Origin: Alistipes sp.
GTDB lineage: Bacteria; Bacteroidota; Bacteroidia; Bacteroidales; Rikenellaceae
Assembly (NCBI GenBank): GCA_017631255.1
Contig: JAGBTP010000025.1
Span: 1 to 58,638, forward strand
Direction of reading: 5' to 3'
DNA: 58,638 nucleotides
The position numbers were made by a program, and so were the translations under genes. A model generated the notes under the pieces. The model saw only the letters and a list, made by a program, of their open reading frames with translations, was not told the DNA's origin and did not search any database. Below, piece after piece: positions 1 through 7,646 of this stretch (position 1 is its first letter; every line of letters begins with the position of its first letter).

Positions 1-1343
1 GCCAAAGCCTTAGCGTGCAATACCTCAACAGCACCCGATGCACCCATAACTGCGATCTCTGCCGATGGCCAAGCGTAGTTGATATCACCACGGATGTGCT
101 TCGACGACATCACGATGTAAGCACCACCGTAAGCCTTACGCAATGTAACGGTTACCTTTGGTACAGTAGCCTCGCAGTATGCGAAGAGCAACTTTGCACC
201 GTGGCAGATAACGCCACCGTACTCCTGAGTTGTACCAGGCAAGAATCCAGGAACATCAACGAGGGTTACGATTGGAATGTTGAATGCGTCGCAGAAACGA
301 ACAAAGCGAGCAGCCTTACGCGAAGCGTTGATATCGAGTACACCTGCCATAAACTTTGGCTGGTTAGCGATGATACCTACCGACTGACCGTTGAAACGAG
401 CGAAGCAAGTGATGATGTTCTTTGCGTACGAAGCCGACGACTCGAGGTACTCACCGTTATCAACGATAGCCTTGATTACATCGTACATATCGTAAGCCTG
501 GTTAGGGTTGTCAGGGATGATCTCGTTGAGCGAATCCTCCAAACGAGCGATGCTATCGTTGCATATAGCCAATGGAGCATCCTCCATATTGTTCTGTGGC
601 ATATACGAGATGAGGTTGCGGATCAATGCGATACCCTCCTCCTCTGTATCAACTGCAAACTGTGCAACACCCGACTTTGTAGTGTGTACTACTGCACCAC
701 CCAACTGCTCCTGGGTTACATCCTCACCGGTTACGGTCTTAACAACCTTCGGACCGGTCAAGAACATATTCGAGGTGTTCTTCTTCATAATAATGAAGTC
801 GGTCAATGCCGGCGAGTAAACTGCACCACCTGCGCAAGGGCCGAAGATAGCCGAGATCTGTGGGATAACACCCGACGACATTACATTGCGCTGGAAGATG
901 TTAGCATAACCTGCCAAAGCATTTACACCCTCCTGGATACGAGCACCACCCGAGTCGTTCAAGCCGATGCAAGGTGCGCCGTTGCGCATTGCCATATCCA
1001 TAACCTTACAGATCTTGTCAGCCAAAGCCAACGACAACGAACCTGCAGTAACAGTGAAGTCCTGTGCGAATACATATACGAGGCGACCATCGATGGTACC
1101 GTAACCTGTTACAACGCCATCACCAAAGGTGTGCTTCTTCTCCATACCGAAGTCATAGCAACGGTGAGTTACGAACATATCGAACTCCTCGAAGCTACCC
1201 TCGTCGAGCAACATCTGAATACGCTCACGAGCGGTGAACTTACCCTTCTCGTGCTGTTTTGCGATAGCCTTCTCGCCACCACCCAAACGAGCCGTCTCAC
1301 GGTTCTCGATGAGCTTGTTAATTTTGTTTTGAATTTCGCTCAT
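1..1343 (-). CDS. mmdA: Acyl-CoA carboxylase carboxyltransferase / methylmalonyl-CoA decarboxylase alpha subunit (3' end beyond window)
   Basis: Biotin-dependent carboxyltransferase that removes or transfers the carboxyl group of (methyl)malonyl-CoA, a step in succinate-to-propionate fermentation. The reading starts [10 protein letters not shown] and runs 447 codons to the window edge; the family is about 515 residues, so the last ~70 are missing. Crotonase-fold motifs are clear: [10 protein letters not shown] (131-140) and [13 protein letters not shown] (168-180) form the oxyanion and acyl-CoA site, followed by [15 protein letters not shown] and GGAYIVM. It lies 168 bases downstream of the methylmalonyl-CoA epimerase, the classic Bacteroidales order. 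Sequence alone cannot separate the sodium-pumping decarboxylase subunit from a propionyl-CoA carboxylase beta subunit; the neighbours that would decide lie outside the window. Confidence 0.93.
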   Translation of the reverse strand, partial: MSEIQNKINKLIENRETARLGGGEKAIAKQHEKGKFTARERIQMLLDEGSFEEFDMFVTHRCYDFGMEKKHTFGDGVVTGYGTIDGRLVYVFAQDFTVTAGSLSLALADKICKVMDMAMRNGAPCIGLNDSGGARIQEGVNALAGYANIFQRNVMSSGVIPQISAIFGPCAGGAVYSPALTDFIIMKKNTSNMFLTGPKVVKTVTGEDVTQEQLGGAVVHTTKSGVAQFAVDTEEEGIALIRNLISYMPQNNMEDAPLAICNDSIARLEDSLNEIIPDNPNQAYDMYDVIKAIVDNGEYLESSASYAKNIITCFARFNGQSVGIIANQPKFMAGVLDINASRKAARFVRFCDAFNIPIVTLVDVPGFLPGTTQEYGGVICHGAKLLFAYCEATVPKVTVTLRKAYGGAYIVMSSKHIRGDINYAWPSAEIAVMGASGAVEVLHAKAL

Positions 1344-1410
1344 AGCTGTTTTATTGTTTTTTATAAAAATTTAAATCCTAAATTTCCAAAAATCGTAAAT
1401 GATGAGATTA

Positions 1411-1492
1411 TTTTTGTGCGAGGATAGGGAGCGGAAGCGGAGCATACATTGGCGTATGTGAGCATTTCGCTCTCCGACGGCTCGTGCAAAAA
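1411..1492. repeat. Long imperfect inverted repeat between mce and mmdA
   Basis: Arms of about 35-38 nt (1411-1447 and 1454-1492) fold around a 6-nt loop. The base is TTTTTG paired with CAAAAA and the tip is GCATAC paired with GTATGT. Several positions pair only as G-U on the plus-strand RNA and would be C/A mismatches on the minus-strand RNA of the mce-mmdA transcript. It has no classic terminator shape for either gene. It could be a processing or attenuation hairpin or a relic palindromic repeat. Confidence 0.5.
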
Positions 1493-1511
1493 GAACTCAT
1501 CAGAACGGTTT

Positions 1512-1916
1512 TTACTTCTTCTCGCAGAGCTCGGTCAAGATACCCTGTGTGCTCTTTGGGTGAAGGAATGCGATAGTCATATCGTCAGCACCCTTGCGTG
1601 GAGTCTTGTCGATAAGACGGATACCCTGTGCCTCGGCGTCAGCCAACTGCTCCTCGATACCCTCAACAGCGAGTGCCATATGGTGGATACCGATACCCTT
1701 GTTCTCGATAAACTTAGCGATTGTAGAGTCCTCCGAAGTTGCCTCCAAAAGCTCGATCTTGGTCTGACCCAACATAAAGAATGCTGTTCTAACCTTCTGA
1801 TCAGCTACCTCCTCGATAGCGTAACACTTCAAACCCAATACATTCTCCCAGTAAGGAATTGCCTCCTCAATGCTGTTAACGGCGATGCCGAGGTGCTCAA
1901 TGTGTGATACTTTCAT
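1512..1916 (-). CDS. mce: Methylmalonyl-CoA epimerase
   Basis: Interconverts (R)- and (S)-methylmalonyl-CoA, linking methylmalonyl-CoA mutase to the decarboxylase encoded just downstream. At 134 residues it is the usual length. It is a glyoxalase/VOC fold with two beta-alpha-beta3 modules. Likely metal ligands are His8 (HIEHLGIAV), the Gln of VADQKVRTAFF, a His of GIGIHHMAL and the Glu near the end in GILTELCE. A Bacteroidetes promoter lies about 80 bases upstream. Identification is firm from the pattern and the gene order. Confidence 0.95.
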   Translation of the reverse strand: MKVSHIEHLGIAVNSIEEAIPYWENVLGLKCYAIEEVADQKVRTAFFMLGQTKIELLEATSEDSTIAKFIENKGIGIHHMALAVEGIEEQLADAEAQGIRLIDKTPRKGADDMTIAFLHPKSTQGILTELCEKK

Positions 1917-1993
1917 AATGTTTAATTTTTATAAAGTTTAACTTAATATTTTTTTTATTAATAACAATTAGTTTCCTCAGTTCAAAAATCACC

Positions 1994-2024
1994 CAAAGGT
2001 ACTCCAACTTTTTGAAACGGCGAA
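1994..2024 (-). promoter_or_regulatory. Promoter of mce-mmdA
   Basis: On the minus strand: TTCG, 19 nt, TACCTTTG, a good match to the Bacteroidetes -33/-7 consensus (TTTG, 19-21 nt, TAnnTTTG). Transcription would start near 1990, giving a leader of about 75 nt before mce. Confidence 0.6.
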
Positions 2025-2126
2025 ATATTTTAGGCTCTTTTTTCATATTATTTACACTTTTGTTCGACCGAGGCAAACATTATCAATGAAATGAACCTAC
2101 GAAGTCAAAAAAAGTGGTATTGCGTA

Positions 2127-2157
2127 GTTGATATTTGAGGAAAAATCGTTAACTTCG
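2127..2157 (+). promoter_or_regulatory. Probable promoter of the thioredoxin-fold gene and meaB
   Basis: GTTG, 19 nt, TAACTTCG: one mismatch from the Bacteroidetes -7 consensus. It sits about 30 nt ahead of the start codon at 2189. Confidence 0.45.
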
Positions 2158-2188
2158 CCTCAATAAACCGCAAGCACATAATTCCATT

Positions 2189-2686
2189 ATGAAACGATTG
2201 TTCGCCCTGCTCACACTACTTCTTACCACGACACTATCGGTCGAGGCTCAGAGTGTGCGCCTTGGCGAGCGCATACCTGATATCCACACTGACTCGGAGC
2301 TGGGCAAGGAGTTTGAACTTGCCACCAAAGAGTATGTATATATGGTATTCGTACACTCGAAGAGCAAGCCTTCGCTGAACCTCGTCGACGAGATTGACAG
2401 CGTCGATCCAGAGCTTCTGAGCAATATCGATGTGGTACTAGTCACGACCGAAGATATCGACGACAATGCCGACATTGTAAAACGCTTCGATGACAACATC
2501 TTCCCCATTGCCTACGACCTTGAGCGCCGCACCTGCCGCAACTTTGGCATCAACTATGTCCCCTTTGGCGTGGTGTACGACACCAAGCGTAAACGCGCAC
2601 TATGGTTCGGCTCATCGCTACCTTTTGAGGTGGAGGAGGTCGTCTCGCAGATATACAACACAAGTAGCCTAAAACCAACGAAATAA
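2189..2686 (+). CDS. Secreted thioredoxin-fold protein lacking a CxxC motif
   Basis: 165 residues. Residues 1-20 form a signal peptide (MKRLFALLTLLLTTTLSVEA, cleaved near AEAQ), so the protein is periplasmic or secreted. The remainder looks like a TlpA/AhpC-type thioredoxin fold: an N-terminal GERIPDIHTDSELGKEF stretch, a strand YVYMVFVHS where redox members carry CxxC, and a cis-proline-like segment NYVPFGVVYD. The redox cysteines are replaced by HSKSKP and only one cysteine remains, so it is unlikely to be an oxidoreductase. It is 20 bases upstream of meaB and probably cotranscribed. The fold assignment is inferred from pattern and the function is unknown. Confidence 0.7.
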   Translation: MKRLFALLTLLLTTTLSVEAQSVRLGERIPDIHTDSELGKEFELATKEYVYMVFVHSKSKPSLNLVDEIDSVDPELLSNIDVVLVTTEDIDDNADIVKRFDDNIFPIAYDLERRTCRNFGINYVPFGVVYDTKRKRALWFGSSLPFEVEEVVSQIYNTSSLKPTK

Positions 2687-2706
2687 TAACTTAAAACATA
2701 GATACT

Positions 2707-3819
2707 ATGGCATTCACAAAGATAGAGCACTACGAGAAGGAGTATCTCGATGCACACCACAACAGTGCACTCAATGTCACCGAGGGAGTCGAAGACAAAC
2801 CCGTGGTTAACCCCAACTTCGTGCGCCGCAAGCGCCGACAGATGAGCACCGAAGAGTATGTCGACGGCATCCTTGCAGGTAACATCACCATCCTTGCTCA
2901 GGCCATCACCCTTATCGAGAGCAACAACCCATCGCACTATGCTCAGGCACAGGAGATTATCGAGCGCTGTCTACCTCACGCTGGCCGCTCGGTGCGTATC
3001 GGTATCACGGGTGTTCCTGGCGCAGGTAAGTCGAGCTTTATCGAGGCTGTGGGCAATATGGTTACATCATACAACCATAAACTTGCCGTGCTTGCCATCG
3101 ACCCAAGTTCGGAGCGCAGCGGCGGCTCAATCCTCGGCGATAAGACCCGTATGGAGAGCATCTGCCACAATCCTAACATCTTCGTGCGCCCCTCACCATC
3201 AGCCGGTTCACTCGGCGGTGTAGCGCGTAAGACTCGTGAGACCATCGTGTTGTGCGAGGCTGCGGGCTTCGATGTTATCTTCATCGAGACCGTCGGCGTA
3301 GGCCAGTCCGAGACCGCAGTACACTCTATGGTTGATATGTTTATGATGCTCCAGATATCGGGCGCTGGCGACGAGCTTCAGGGCATCAAGCGTGGTATTA
3401 TGGAGATGGCCGATATGATGGTCATCACCAAGGCCGATGGCGAGAATATCACCAAGGCAGAGCTCGCCAAGGCTCAGTATCAGGGTGCACTTATGCTCTT
3501 CCCACTACCAGAGTCGGAGTGGCGTCCCAAGGTCTACACCTGCTCATCACTCGAGGGCACAGGCCTCGAGGAGGTATGGCAGGGCGTGGAGCAGTACTTG
3601 CAGCATATCGAGCTCAATGGCTACTTCACCGCCAACCGCAACCGCCAGAATAAGTATTGGATGTACGAGACCATCAACGAGACTCTCAAGTCGAGCTTCT
3701 ACAATAATCCTGAGATTGAGTCACGCATCGCAGGCATCGAGCAGCGCGTCCTCGAGGCTAAGCTATCGTCGTTCATCGCAGCCAAGGAGCTTCTCGACAT
3801 CTACTTTAAGCAGTCGTAA
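2707..3819 (+). CDS. meaB: Methylmalonyl-CoA mutase-associated GTPase MeaB (ArgK family)
   Basis: G3E-family GTPase chaperone that protects and reloads adenosylcobalamin-dependent methylmalonyl-CoA mutase. 370 residues. Walker A GVPGAGKS is at about 102-109, the switch region ETVGVGQSE follows, and TKAD serves as the base-specificity motif. The N-terminal helical extension (1-90) and C-terminal dimerisation arm (GYFTANRNRQNKYWMYE onward) match MeaB rather than other G3E proteins. The mutase subunits are not adjacent, although in many Bacteroidetes they are. The epimerase and decarboxylase of the same pathway lie 0.8 kb away on the other strand, so this locus groups pathway accessories without the mutase. 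Confidence 0.94.
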   Translation: MAFTKIEHYEKEYLDAHHNSALNVTEGVEDKPVVNPNFVRRKRRQMSTEEYVDGILAGNITILAQAITLIESNNPSHYAQAQEIIERCLPHAGRSVRIGITGVPGAGKSSFIEAVGNMVTSYNHKLAVLAIDPSSERSGGSILGDKTRMESICHNPNIFVRPSPSAGSLGGVARKTRETIVLCEAAGFDVIFIETVGVGQSETAVHSMVDMFMMLQISGAGDELQGIKRGIMEMADMMVITKADGENITKAELAKAQYQGALMLFPLPESEWRPKVYTCSSLEGTGLEEVWQGVEQYLQHIELNGYFTANRNRQNKYWMYETINETLKSSFYNNPEIESRIAGIEQRVLEAKLSSFIAAKELLDIYFKQS

Positions 3820-3837
3820 ACCTAAATATGTACAAGT

Positions 3838-4407
3838 ATGAAAAGGGTTCTGTCAATTATAGCCATCGCGCTGTTTACTTTCACCGTAGGGGCCTTTGCA
3901 CAGCAGAACAACCACTTCCAATTCAAGGGCATACCCATCGACGGCAGCCTCACCAATTTTGGTAGTGAGTTGGTAAAGCAGGGCTTTGTGGAGGTTGCCA
4001 GCAACACCTATAAGGGTAAGTTTCTTAGAAACGAGGCCATTGTAGCATTGGTTGGTGACGACGACAATATGATATGGCGCGTCGCAGCCATTATGCCCTC
4101 TACCGACACCTGGAGCATCCTCGAGTCATCATACAACGGCTATGTAGAGCTTTATACCGAGAAGTATGGCAAGCCTTCGAAATCAGAGAAGAGCTTTTCA
4201 ACTTATACAGGTAATGATGCAGTATTAAAAATGATTGCTATTGATAAAGGTGAATGTAACTACTATGCTATTTGGAACCTACCACAAGGTTCTATCGAGG
4301 TTCGCATAGTAAAAGGTAGTAAATATCGCGAGGGCACCGTGCGCATTGTCTACACCGACAAGGCCAATAAGGAGGATGTGCGCAAGTCTGATTTGAGCGA
4401 AATTTAA
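3838..4407 (+). CDS. Exported protein of unknown function
   Basis: 189 residues with a clear signal peptide (MKRVLSIIAIALFTFTVGAFA, then QQNNHF). The mature part starts HFQFKGIPIDGSLTNFGSELVKQGF, a pattern often seen in small Bacteroidales periplasmic proteins, and is then mostly predicted beta. I do not recognise a named domain. It starts 18 bases after meaB and ends 5 bases before the next lipoprotein gene, so all three are probably cotranscribed. The stretch around 4200-4320 is more AT-rich than its surroundings. Confidence 0.8.
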   Translation: MKRVLSIIAIALFTFTVGAFAQQNNHFQFKGIPIDGSLTNFGSELVKQGFVEVASNTYKGKFLRNEAIVALVGDDDNMIWRVAAIMPSTDTWSILESSYNGYVELYTEKYGKPSKSEKSFSTYTGNDAVLKMIAIDKGECNYYAIWNLPQGSIEVRIVKGSKYREGTVRIVYTDKANKEDVRKSDLSEI

Positions 4408-4412
4408 GCGAG

Positions 4413-5348
4413 ATGAAACGGACCGTTTGGATATTATCACTATGTCTGCTTACGGCTTGCACAAGCCCTGAGTTCTTGCAGTTGCGTGCCGATTACTTCG
4501 CAACGCAGGAGACTAAAAAGATGCTATACATCCCCGACAGCCACGAATCCATCGAAACCAAGATCGACAGCGCGATACTATCGACTCACAACGACCCCAT
4601 CATCTTAAACGCCGCCGCATCGATCAAGGAGTTGCAGGATATGGGCTTCTTCAGATCTCGCAGCACCAACGAGAAGATTCAGCACCTTGCCGAGCAGATC
4701 AAGGAGCGTGCCTCGACACTCAACTATGGAGAGTTCATCGGCTGGGAGATTCGTCACCGTTGCCGCGTGAAGGGCAACAACGGCAAGGTAGATATCTTAG
4801 ACTTGCTCTATATCACCGATACCGATTTTAGCGACAGCTACTTCACCGCATCACTCAATAAGAGAGATAGCGATTGCTACGCGGAGCTTGTCGACCTTAT
4901 CGATGCTATCGTCGCTGAGAGTGCGCCAGCAACGACATTTGTCGAGGAGATTGAGGAATCGATTAGCGATTTTATTGAGTCGCTCGATATCCCCGATATT
5001 GTCGATGATATCGAGCAGAGTAGCAAGGTTATCGTCAAGGATATTCGAGATGAATCGACCAATATCACGAAATATGTTGATCGAATCGCCAAGGATAAGC
5101 AGCCACAAATCGAGGCGATAAGTGAAGAGATAAATCAGGAGGTAGTGCAGACTATGGAGCAAATAGTTGAGCAGGTTAACGACCTATGTACCGAATGGGA
5201 GGATATAGACACGACACCAAATACGACATCCTCTCACCACGACGACGGTTGGGATGATGACAATAGTGTCAACGAGATCTATCTCGATTCACACCCCAAT
5301 AACAATACAATTAGCAGCAATACGCTAATCGAGCTAAATAACCTATAA
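4413..5348 (+). CDS. Coiled-coil lipoprotein of unknown function
   Basis: 311 residues. Lipobox LLTAC places the lipidated Cys near residue 16. Residues ~30-150 form a mixed domain containing the YGEFIGWEIRHRCRVKGNNGK segment. From ~165 to ~260 it is strongly acidic and helical with a regular spacing of Ile/Val (for example VDDIEQSSKVIVKDIRDES), suggesting a long coiled coil. The tail is low complexity and Asp/Asn/Ser-rich. It overlaps no other gene and ends just before a strong terminator. Function unknown; an envelope or structural role is only inferred. Confidence 0.78.
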   Translation: MKRTVWILSLCLLTACTSPEFLQLRADYFATQETKKMLYIPDSHESIETKIDSAILSTHNDPIILNAAASIKELQDMGFFRSRSTNEKIQHLAEQIKERASTLNYGEFIGWEIRHRCRVKGNNGKVDILDLLYITDTDFSDSYFTASLNKRDSDCYAELVDLIDAIVAESAPATTFVEEIEESISDFIESLDIPDIVDDIEQSSKVIVKDIRDESTNITKYVDRIAKDKQPQIEAISEEINQEVVQTMEQIVEQVNDLCTEWEDIDTTPNTTSSHHDDGWDDDNSVNEIYLDSHPNNNTISSNTLIELNNL

Positions 5349-5389
5349 AAACATAGGGAGGTCGACCACTCGAACCTCCCTATGTTTTT
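5347..5389. terminator. Bidirectional terminator between convergent genes
   Basis: AAAACATAGGGAGGT pairs perfectly with ACCTCCCTATGTTTT around an 11-nt loop, with A-run and T-run on the two sides, so it can stop transcription from both strands. Confidence 0.9.
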
Positions 5390-5398
5390 ATTACACCC

Positions 5399-5920
5399 CT
5401 ACTCGCAATACACATCCATAACAACACGACTATGCTGCTGAAGTATGGCGTCCACGCGTGCCATCATTTTACGCGAGAGAACGGGACACCCGAAGCTGCC
5501 CACCGTGGGAATGGGGAATATTGGAAACGAGGTGGTGTACTCCCAGCCGTGGAGCACCACACAACGACTGCGTAGGTTGCTATTCGTCGCGTCCAAGCCA
5601 TCGAGTCGATATGCCACGCCGTAGCGACCCTCGTAGCGCTCAGCGACGAGTGCCCTGCCGACAGAAGAGAGGTGCGAGCCATCCTCATTGGATAGGCGCG
5701 CATACGACGAGCGCTTGTGCGACTCCTTGCTACCACTTCCGTGACTAACGGGCGCAGTGAGCACAGCTCGCCCCTGCTCGAAGTCCCATACAACAAACCT
5801 CCGCAATCCCGAATGGCGCTTTAGGTCAACAAAGAGCGCGATATCGGTATTATACCCTTGCTCCTCGCACCACACTCTCAGCGCCGCAGCTCGTGCTCGA
5901 ACCCTACTAATTAGCGACAT
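5399..5920 (-). CDS. YkuD_2-type murein L,D-transpeptidase-like protein
   Basis: 173 residues, matching the murein L,D-transpeptidase catalytic domain family (YkuD_2). The catalytic signature is visible: His124 in VVLHGWEYTT and SxGC at 142-145 (SFGC), with Cys145 as nucleophile. Other family-typical segments are FVVWDFEQGRAVLTAPVSHG and RYEGRYGVAYRLDGLD. The read start (MSLISRVRARAAALRVWC) gives no convincing signal peptide, which is odd for a peptidoglycan enzyme; export might need another N-terminus or another route. It lies 12 bases downstream of the sirtuin gene, so the two are probably cotranscribed. Confidence 0.82.
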   Translation of the reverse strand: MSLISRVRARAAALRVWCEEQGYNTDIALFVDLKRHSGLRRFVVWDFEQGRAVLTAPVSHGSGSKESHKRSSYARLSNEDGSHLSSVGRALVAERYEGRYGVAYRLDGLDATNSNLRSRCVVLHGWEYTTSFPIFPIPTVGSFGCPVLSRKMMARVDAILQQHSRVVMDVYCE

Positions 5921-5932
5921 AGCACCACCCTA

Positions 5933-6637
5933 CTAACCGTACAACTCCTTGAGTTCCTTCACCAAGCGAGGCACGCCCGTAGCACCACGCTCCTTAATAT
6001 GTGTCAGCGGGTTACGAATGAGCGATACATCTGGCGTACCTGGGTCAACGAGGTAGATAGGCACCTGACGGTCACGCACATAGTAGACCAACGATGCCGC
6101 AGGATATACCGCAAGCGATGTACCCACCACAACGAGAACATCGGCCTGTTCCACAATCTTGCTTGCAATGTCGAACATCGGTACCGATTCGCCAAAGAAG
6201 ACGATATGCGGACGCAGCAACGCGCCATCCTCCGCCCTCGCATCGAGTTCCTGCTCCCAGCCATCATTAATGTCGTATATCAAGTCGGGATTCCTCTCCG
6301 AACGCAACTTCATCAGCTCACCGTGGAGATGCACCACGCGCTTCGAGCCTGCCTGCTCGTGGAGGTTATCGACATTTTGCGTAATCACGCATACATCTGC
6401 CCACTCCTCCATCTCGGCAATGGCGATATGGCCTCCGTTAGGCTTCTTGGTAAGCGACTCCTTGCGGCGCAGGTTGTAAAACTCGATAACCTTTGCTCTA
6501 TTATTTTTCAATGCTTCGGGCGTACACACCTCCTCAATACGATAGTTTGCCCACAAACCATCCGCATCACGAAATGTTGCGATGCCACTATCGGCACTCA
6601 CACCCGCACCCGTAAATACCACTATCTTCTTTTTCAT
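5933..6637 (-). CDS. cobB: Sir2-family NAD-dependent protein deacylase, zinc-less
   Basis: Removes acyl groups from lysines using NAD+. 234 residues. NAD-binding GAGVSADSGIATFRD is at 10-24, QNVD at 87-90, catalytic His105 lies in HLHGE, and GTSLAVYPA and VDPG are the C-terminal Rossmann motifs. Tyr54 and Arg57 (EFYNLRR) match the Tyr/Arg pair that binds acidic acyl groups in class III sirtuins such as SIRT5 and CobB, so desuccinylase activity is plausible. The usual four zinc-binding cysteines are absent: the insert between HGE and RPHIVFFGE has no Cys at all. The predicted promoter is 20 bases upstream. Confidence 0.92.
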   Translation of the reverse strand: MKKKIVVFTGAGVSADSGIATFRDADGLWANYRIEEVCTPEALKNNRAKVIEFYNLRRKESLTKKPNGGHIAIAEMEEWADVCVITQNVDNLHEQAGSKRVVHLHGELMKLRSERNPDLIYDINDGWEQELDARAEDGALLRPHIVFFGESVPMFDIASKIVEQADVLVVVGTSLAVYPAASLVYYVRDRQVPIYLVDPGTPDVSLIRNPLTHIKERGATGVPRLVKELKELYG

Positions 6638-6658
6638 AAGTCTCGATTTTTATTGTTA

Positions 6659-6690
6659 CAAATATACGATTTTTTTAATAAAGAGTCATC
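6659..6690 (-). promoter_or_regulatory. Possible promoter of cobB
   Basis: Minus strand GATG, 20 nt, TATATTTG. The -7 box is a full match; the -33 box is weak. Confidence 0.35.
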
Positions 6691-6926
6691 TTGCGTCCCT
6701 AATTCGTCACCCCGCCCCACAAAATATCACACCTCTTCCCTCTACAACACCACTCCGATATTGCAATTCTCGCATAATCTTCGTAACTTGCATATGATAT
6801 GTTTGCAATTATTGTATAATATTCATAAATTGCCACATAAATCGGTATTTAGTATGGAGATATTTTCAAAGATATTTAGCAAACTCTTGCAAAATAAGGA
6901 AGTTAAAATAATAAAATGTAAATAAT

Positions 6927-7508
6927 ATGAATAGTAAATGTTTCAAAGAAATTATGATATATGTTGATCCGAAAGACAACTCCTATTGGCTTTTCCCTTA
7001 CCACCCAATTCTTCCTTGGGGAGGTATGAGTTGTAGAGCTTTACCATTCCTTAAACTAAAGATTGAGGATACCGATATGCCTACACTATTCCGCAAAGCA
7101 ATAGAGTGTATGGAGCAACATAGTAAAATGGTTGATAAAGAGTATGATAATACTTATGTAAGATCTGGTGAATTTGATCGTGACTTTATCAAGGCGACCA
7201 AATTACGATCTGTAAGTACTCTGGACAATAGAAGTACTGCTTGCATTTGCATATATCGATTATGTGATATGGATGAGAATTGCAAATTGTACTATCAGTT
7301 CATCACATGGAAGTGTTGCCCTACACCACCACGAAAGGAGAATGGAAGATTGATTAATAGAATCTATAAGCCCATTGATACGCCTGAGGAGGAACTTATT
7401 GCTACAATGGTAGAGGCTCTGGAGTGGCAGCAAAACCATCCTGAACCAGAACCCCGCAAAAGAAAGCGCAAAGTTCAAACCGATACTACAAACAAAGACA
7501 ATCAGTAG
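6927..7508 (+). CDS. Orphan protein of unknown function, AT-rich
   Basis: 193 residues with no signal peptide or membrane segment. It has seven cysteines, including a CC pair (TWKCCPTPPRK), several aromatic stretches (YWLFPYHPILPW) and a basic C-terminal tail (PRKRKRKVQ). I do not recognise the family. Base composition is clearly more AT-rich than neighbouring genes, and codon choice (AGA, ATA, TTA, AAT) differs, which fits recent acquisition. It stands alone between divergent cobB and the symporter. A possible -7 box (TATGTTTG, 6798-6805) lies about 120 nt upstream. An immunity-type or cargo protein is possible but unsupported. Confidence 0.7.
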   Translation: MNSKCFKEIMIYVDPKDNSYWLFPYHPILPWGGMSCRALPFLKLKIEDTDMPTLFRKAIECMEQHSKMVDKEYDNTYVRSGEFDRDFIKATKLRSVSTLDNRSTACICIYRLCDMDENCKLYYQFITWKCCPTPPRKENGRLINRIYKPIDTPEEELIATMVEALEWQQNHPEPEPRKRKRKVQTDTTNKDNQ

Positions 7509-7594
7509 AAACGGACATTAAATTAACCCTAAGATTGTAAACCCCACAACACAAGATTGCAAAGCGTGCAGCGTTATGATTTTTAGTTCGGGCG

Positions 7595-7625
7595 ATTGTT
7601 TATTCGGACGAAAGCACTACCTTTG
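7595..7625 (+). promoter_or_regulatory. Promoter of the dicarboxylate symporter gene
   Basis: ATTG, 19 nt, TACCTTTG: a near-perfect Bacteroidetes promoter. It lies inside the upstream extension of the open frame, which argues for the ATG at 7647 as start. Confidence 0.75.
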
Positions 7626-7646
7626 TGCAAAATAATAATTATAGAT

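Noticed and set aside
15-1427. 470-residue open frame on the plus strand
   Set aside because: It is antisense to the carboxyltransferase gene, has no family pattern and arises from the codon bias of the real gene.
5999-6925. 308-residue plus-strand frame over the sirtuin and the gap after it
   Set aside because: Antisense to cobB for most of its length, low-complexity hydrophobic end, no start signals.
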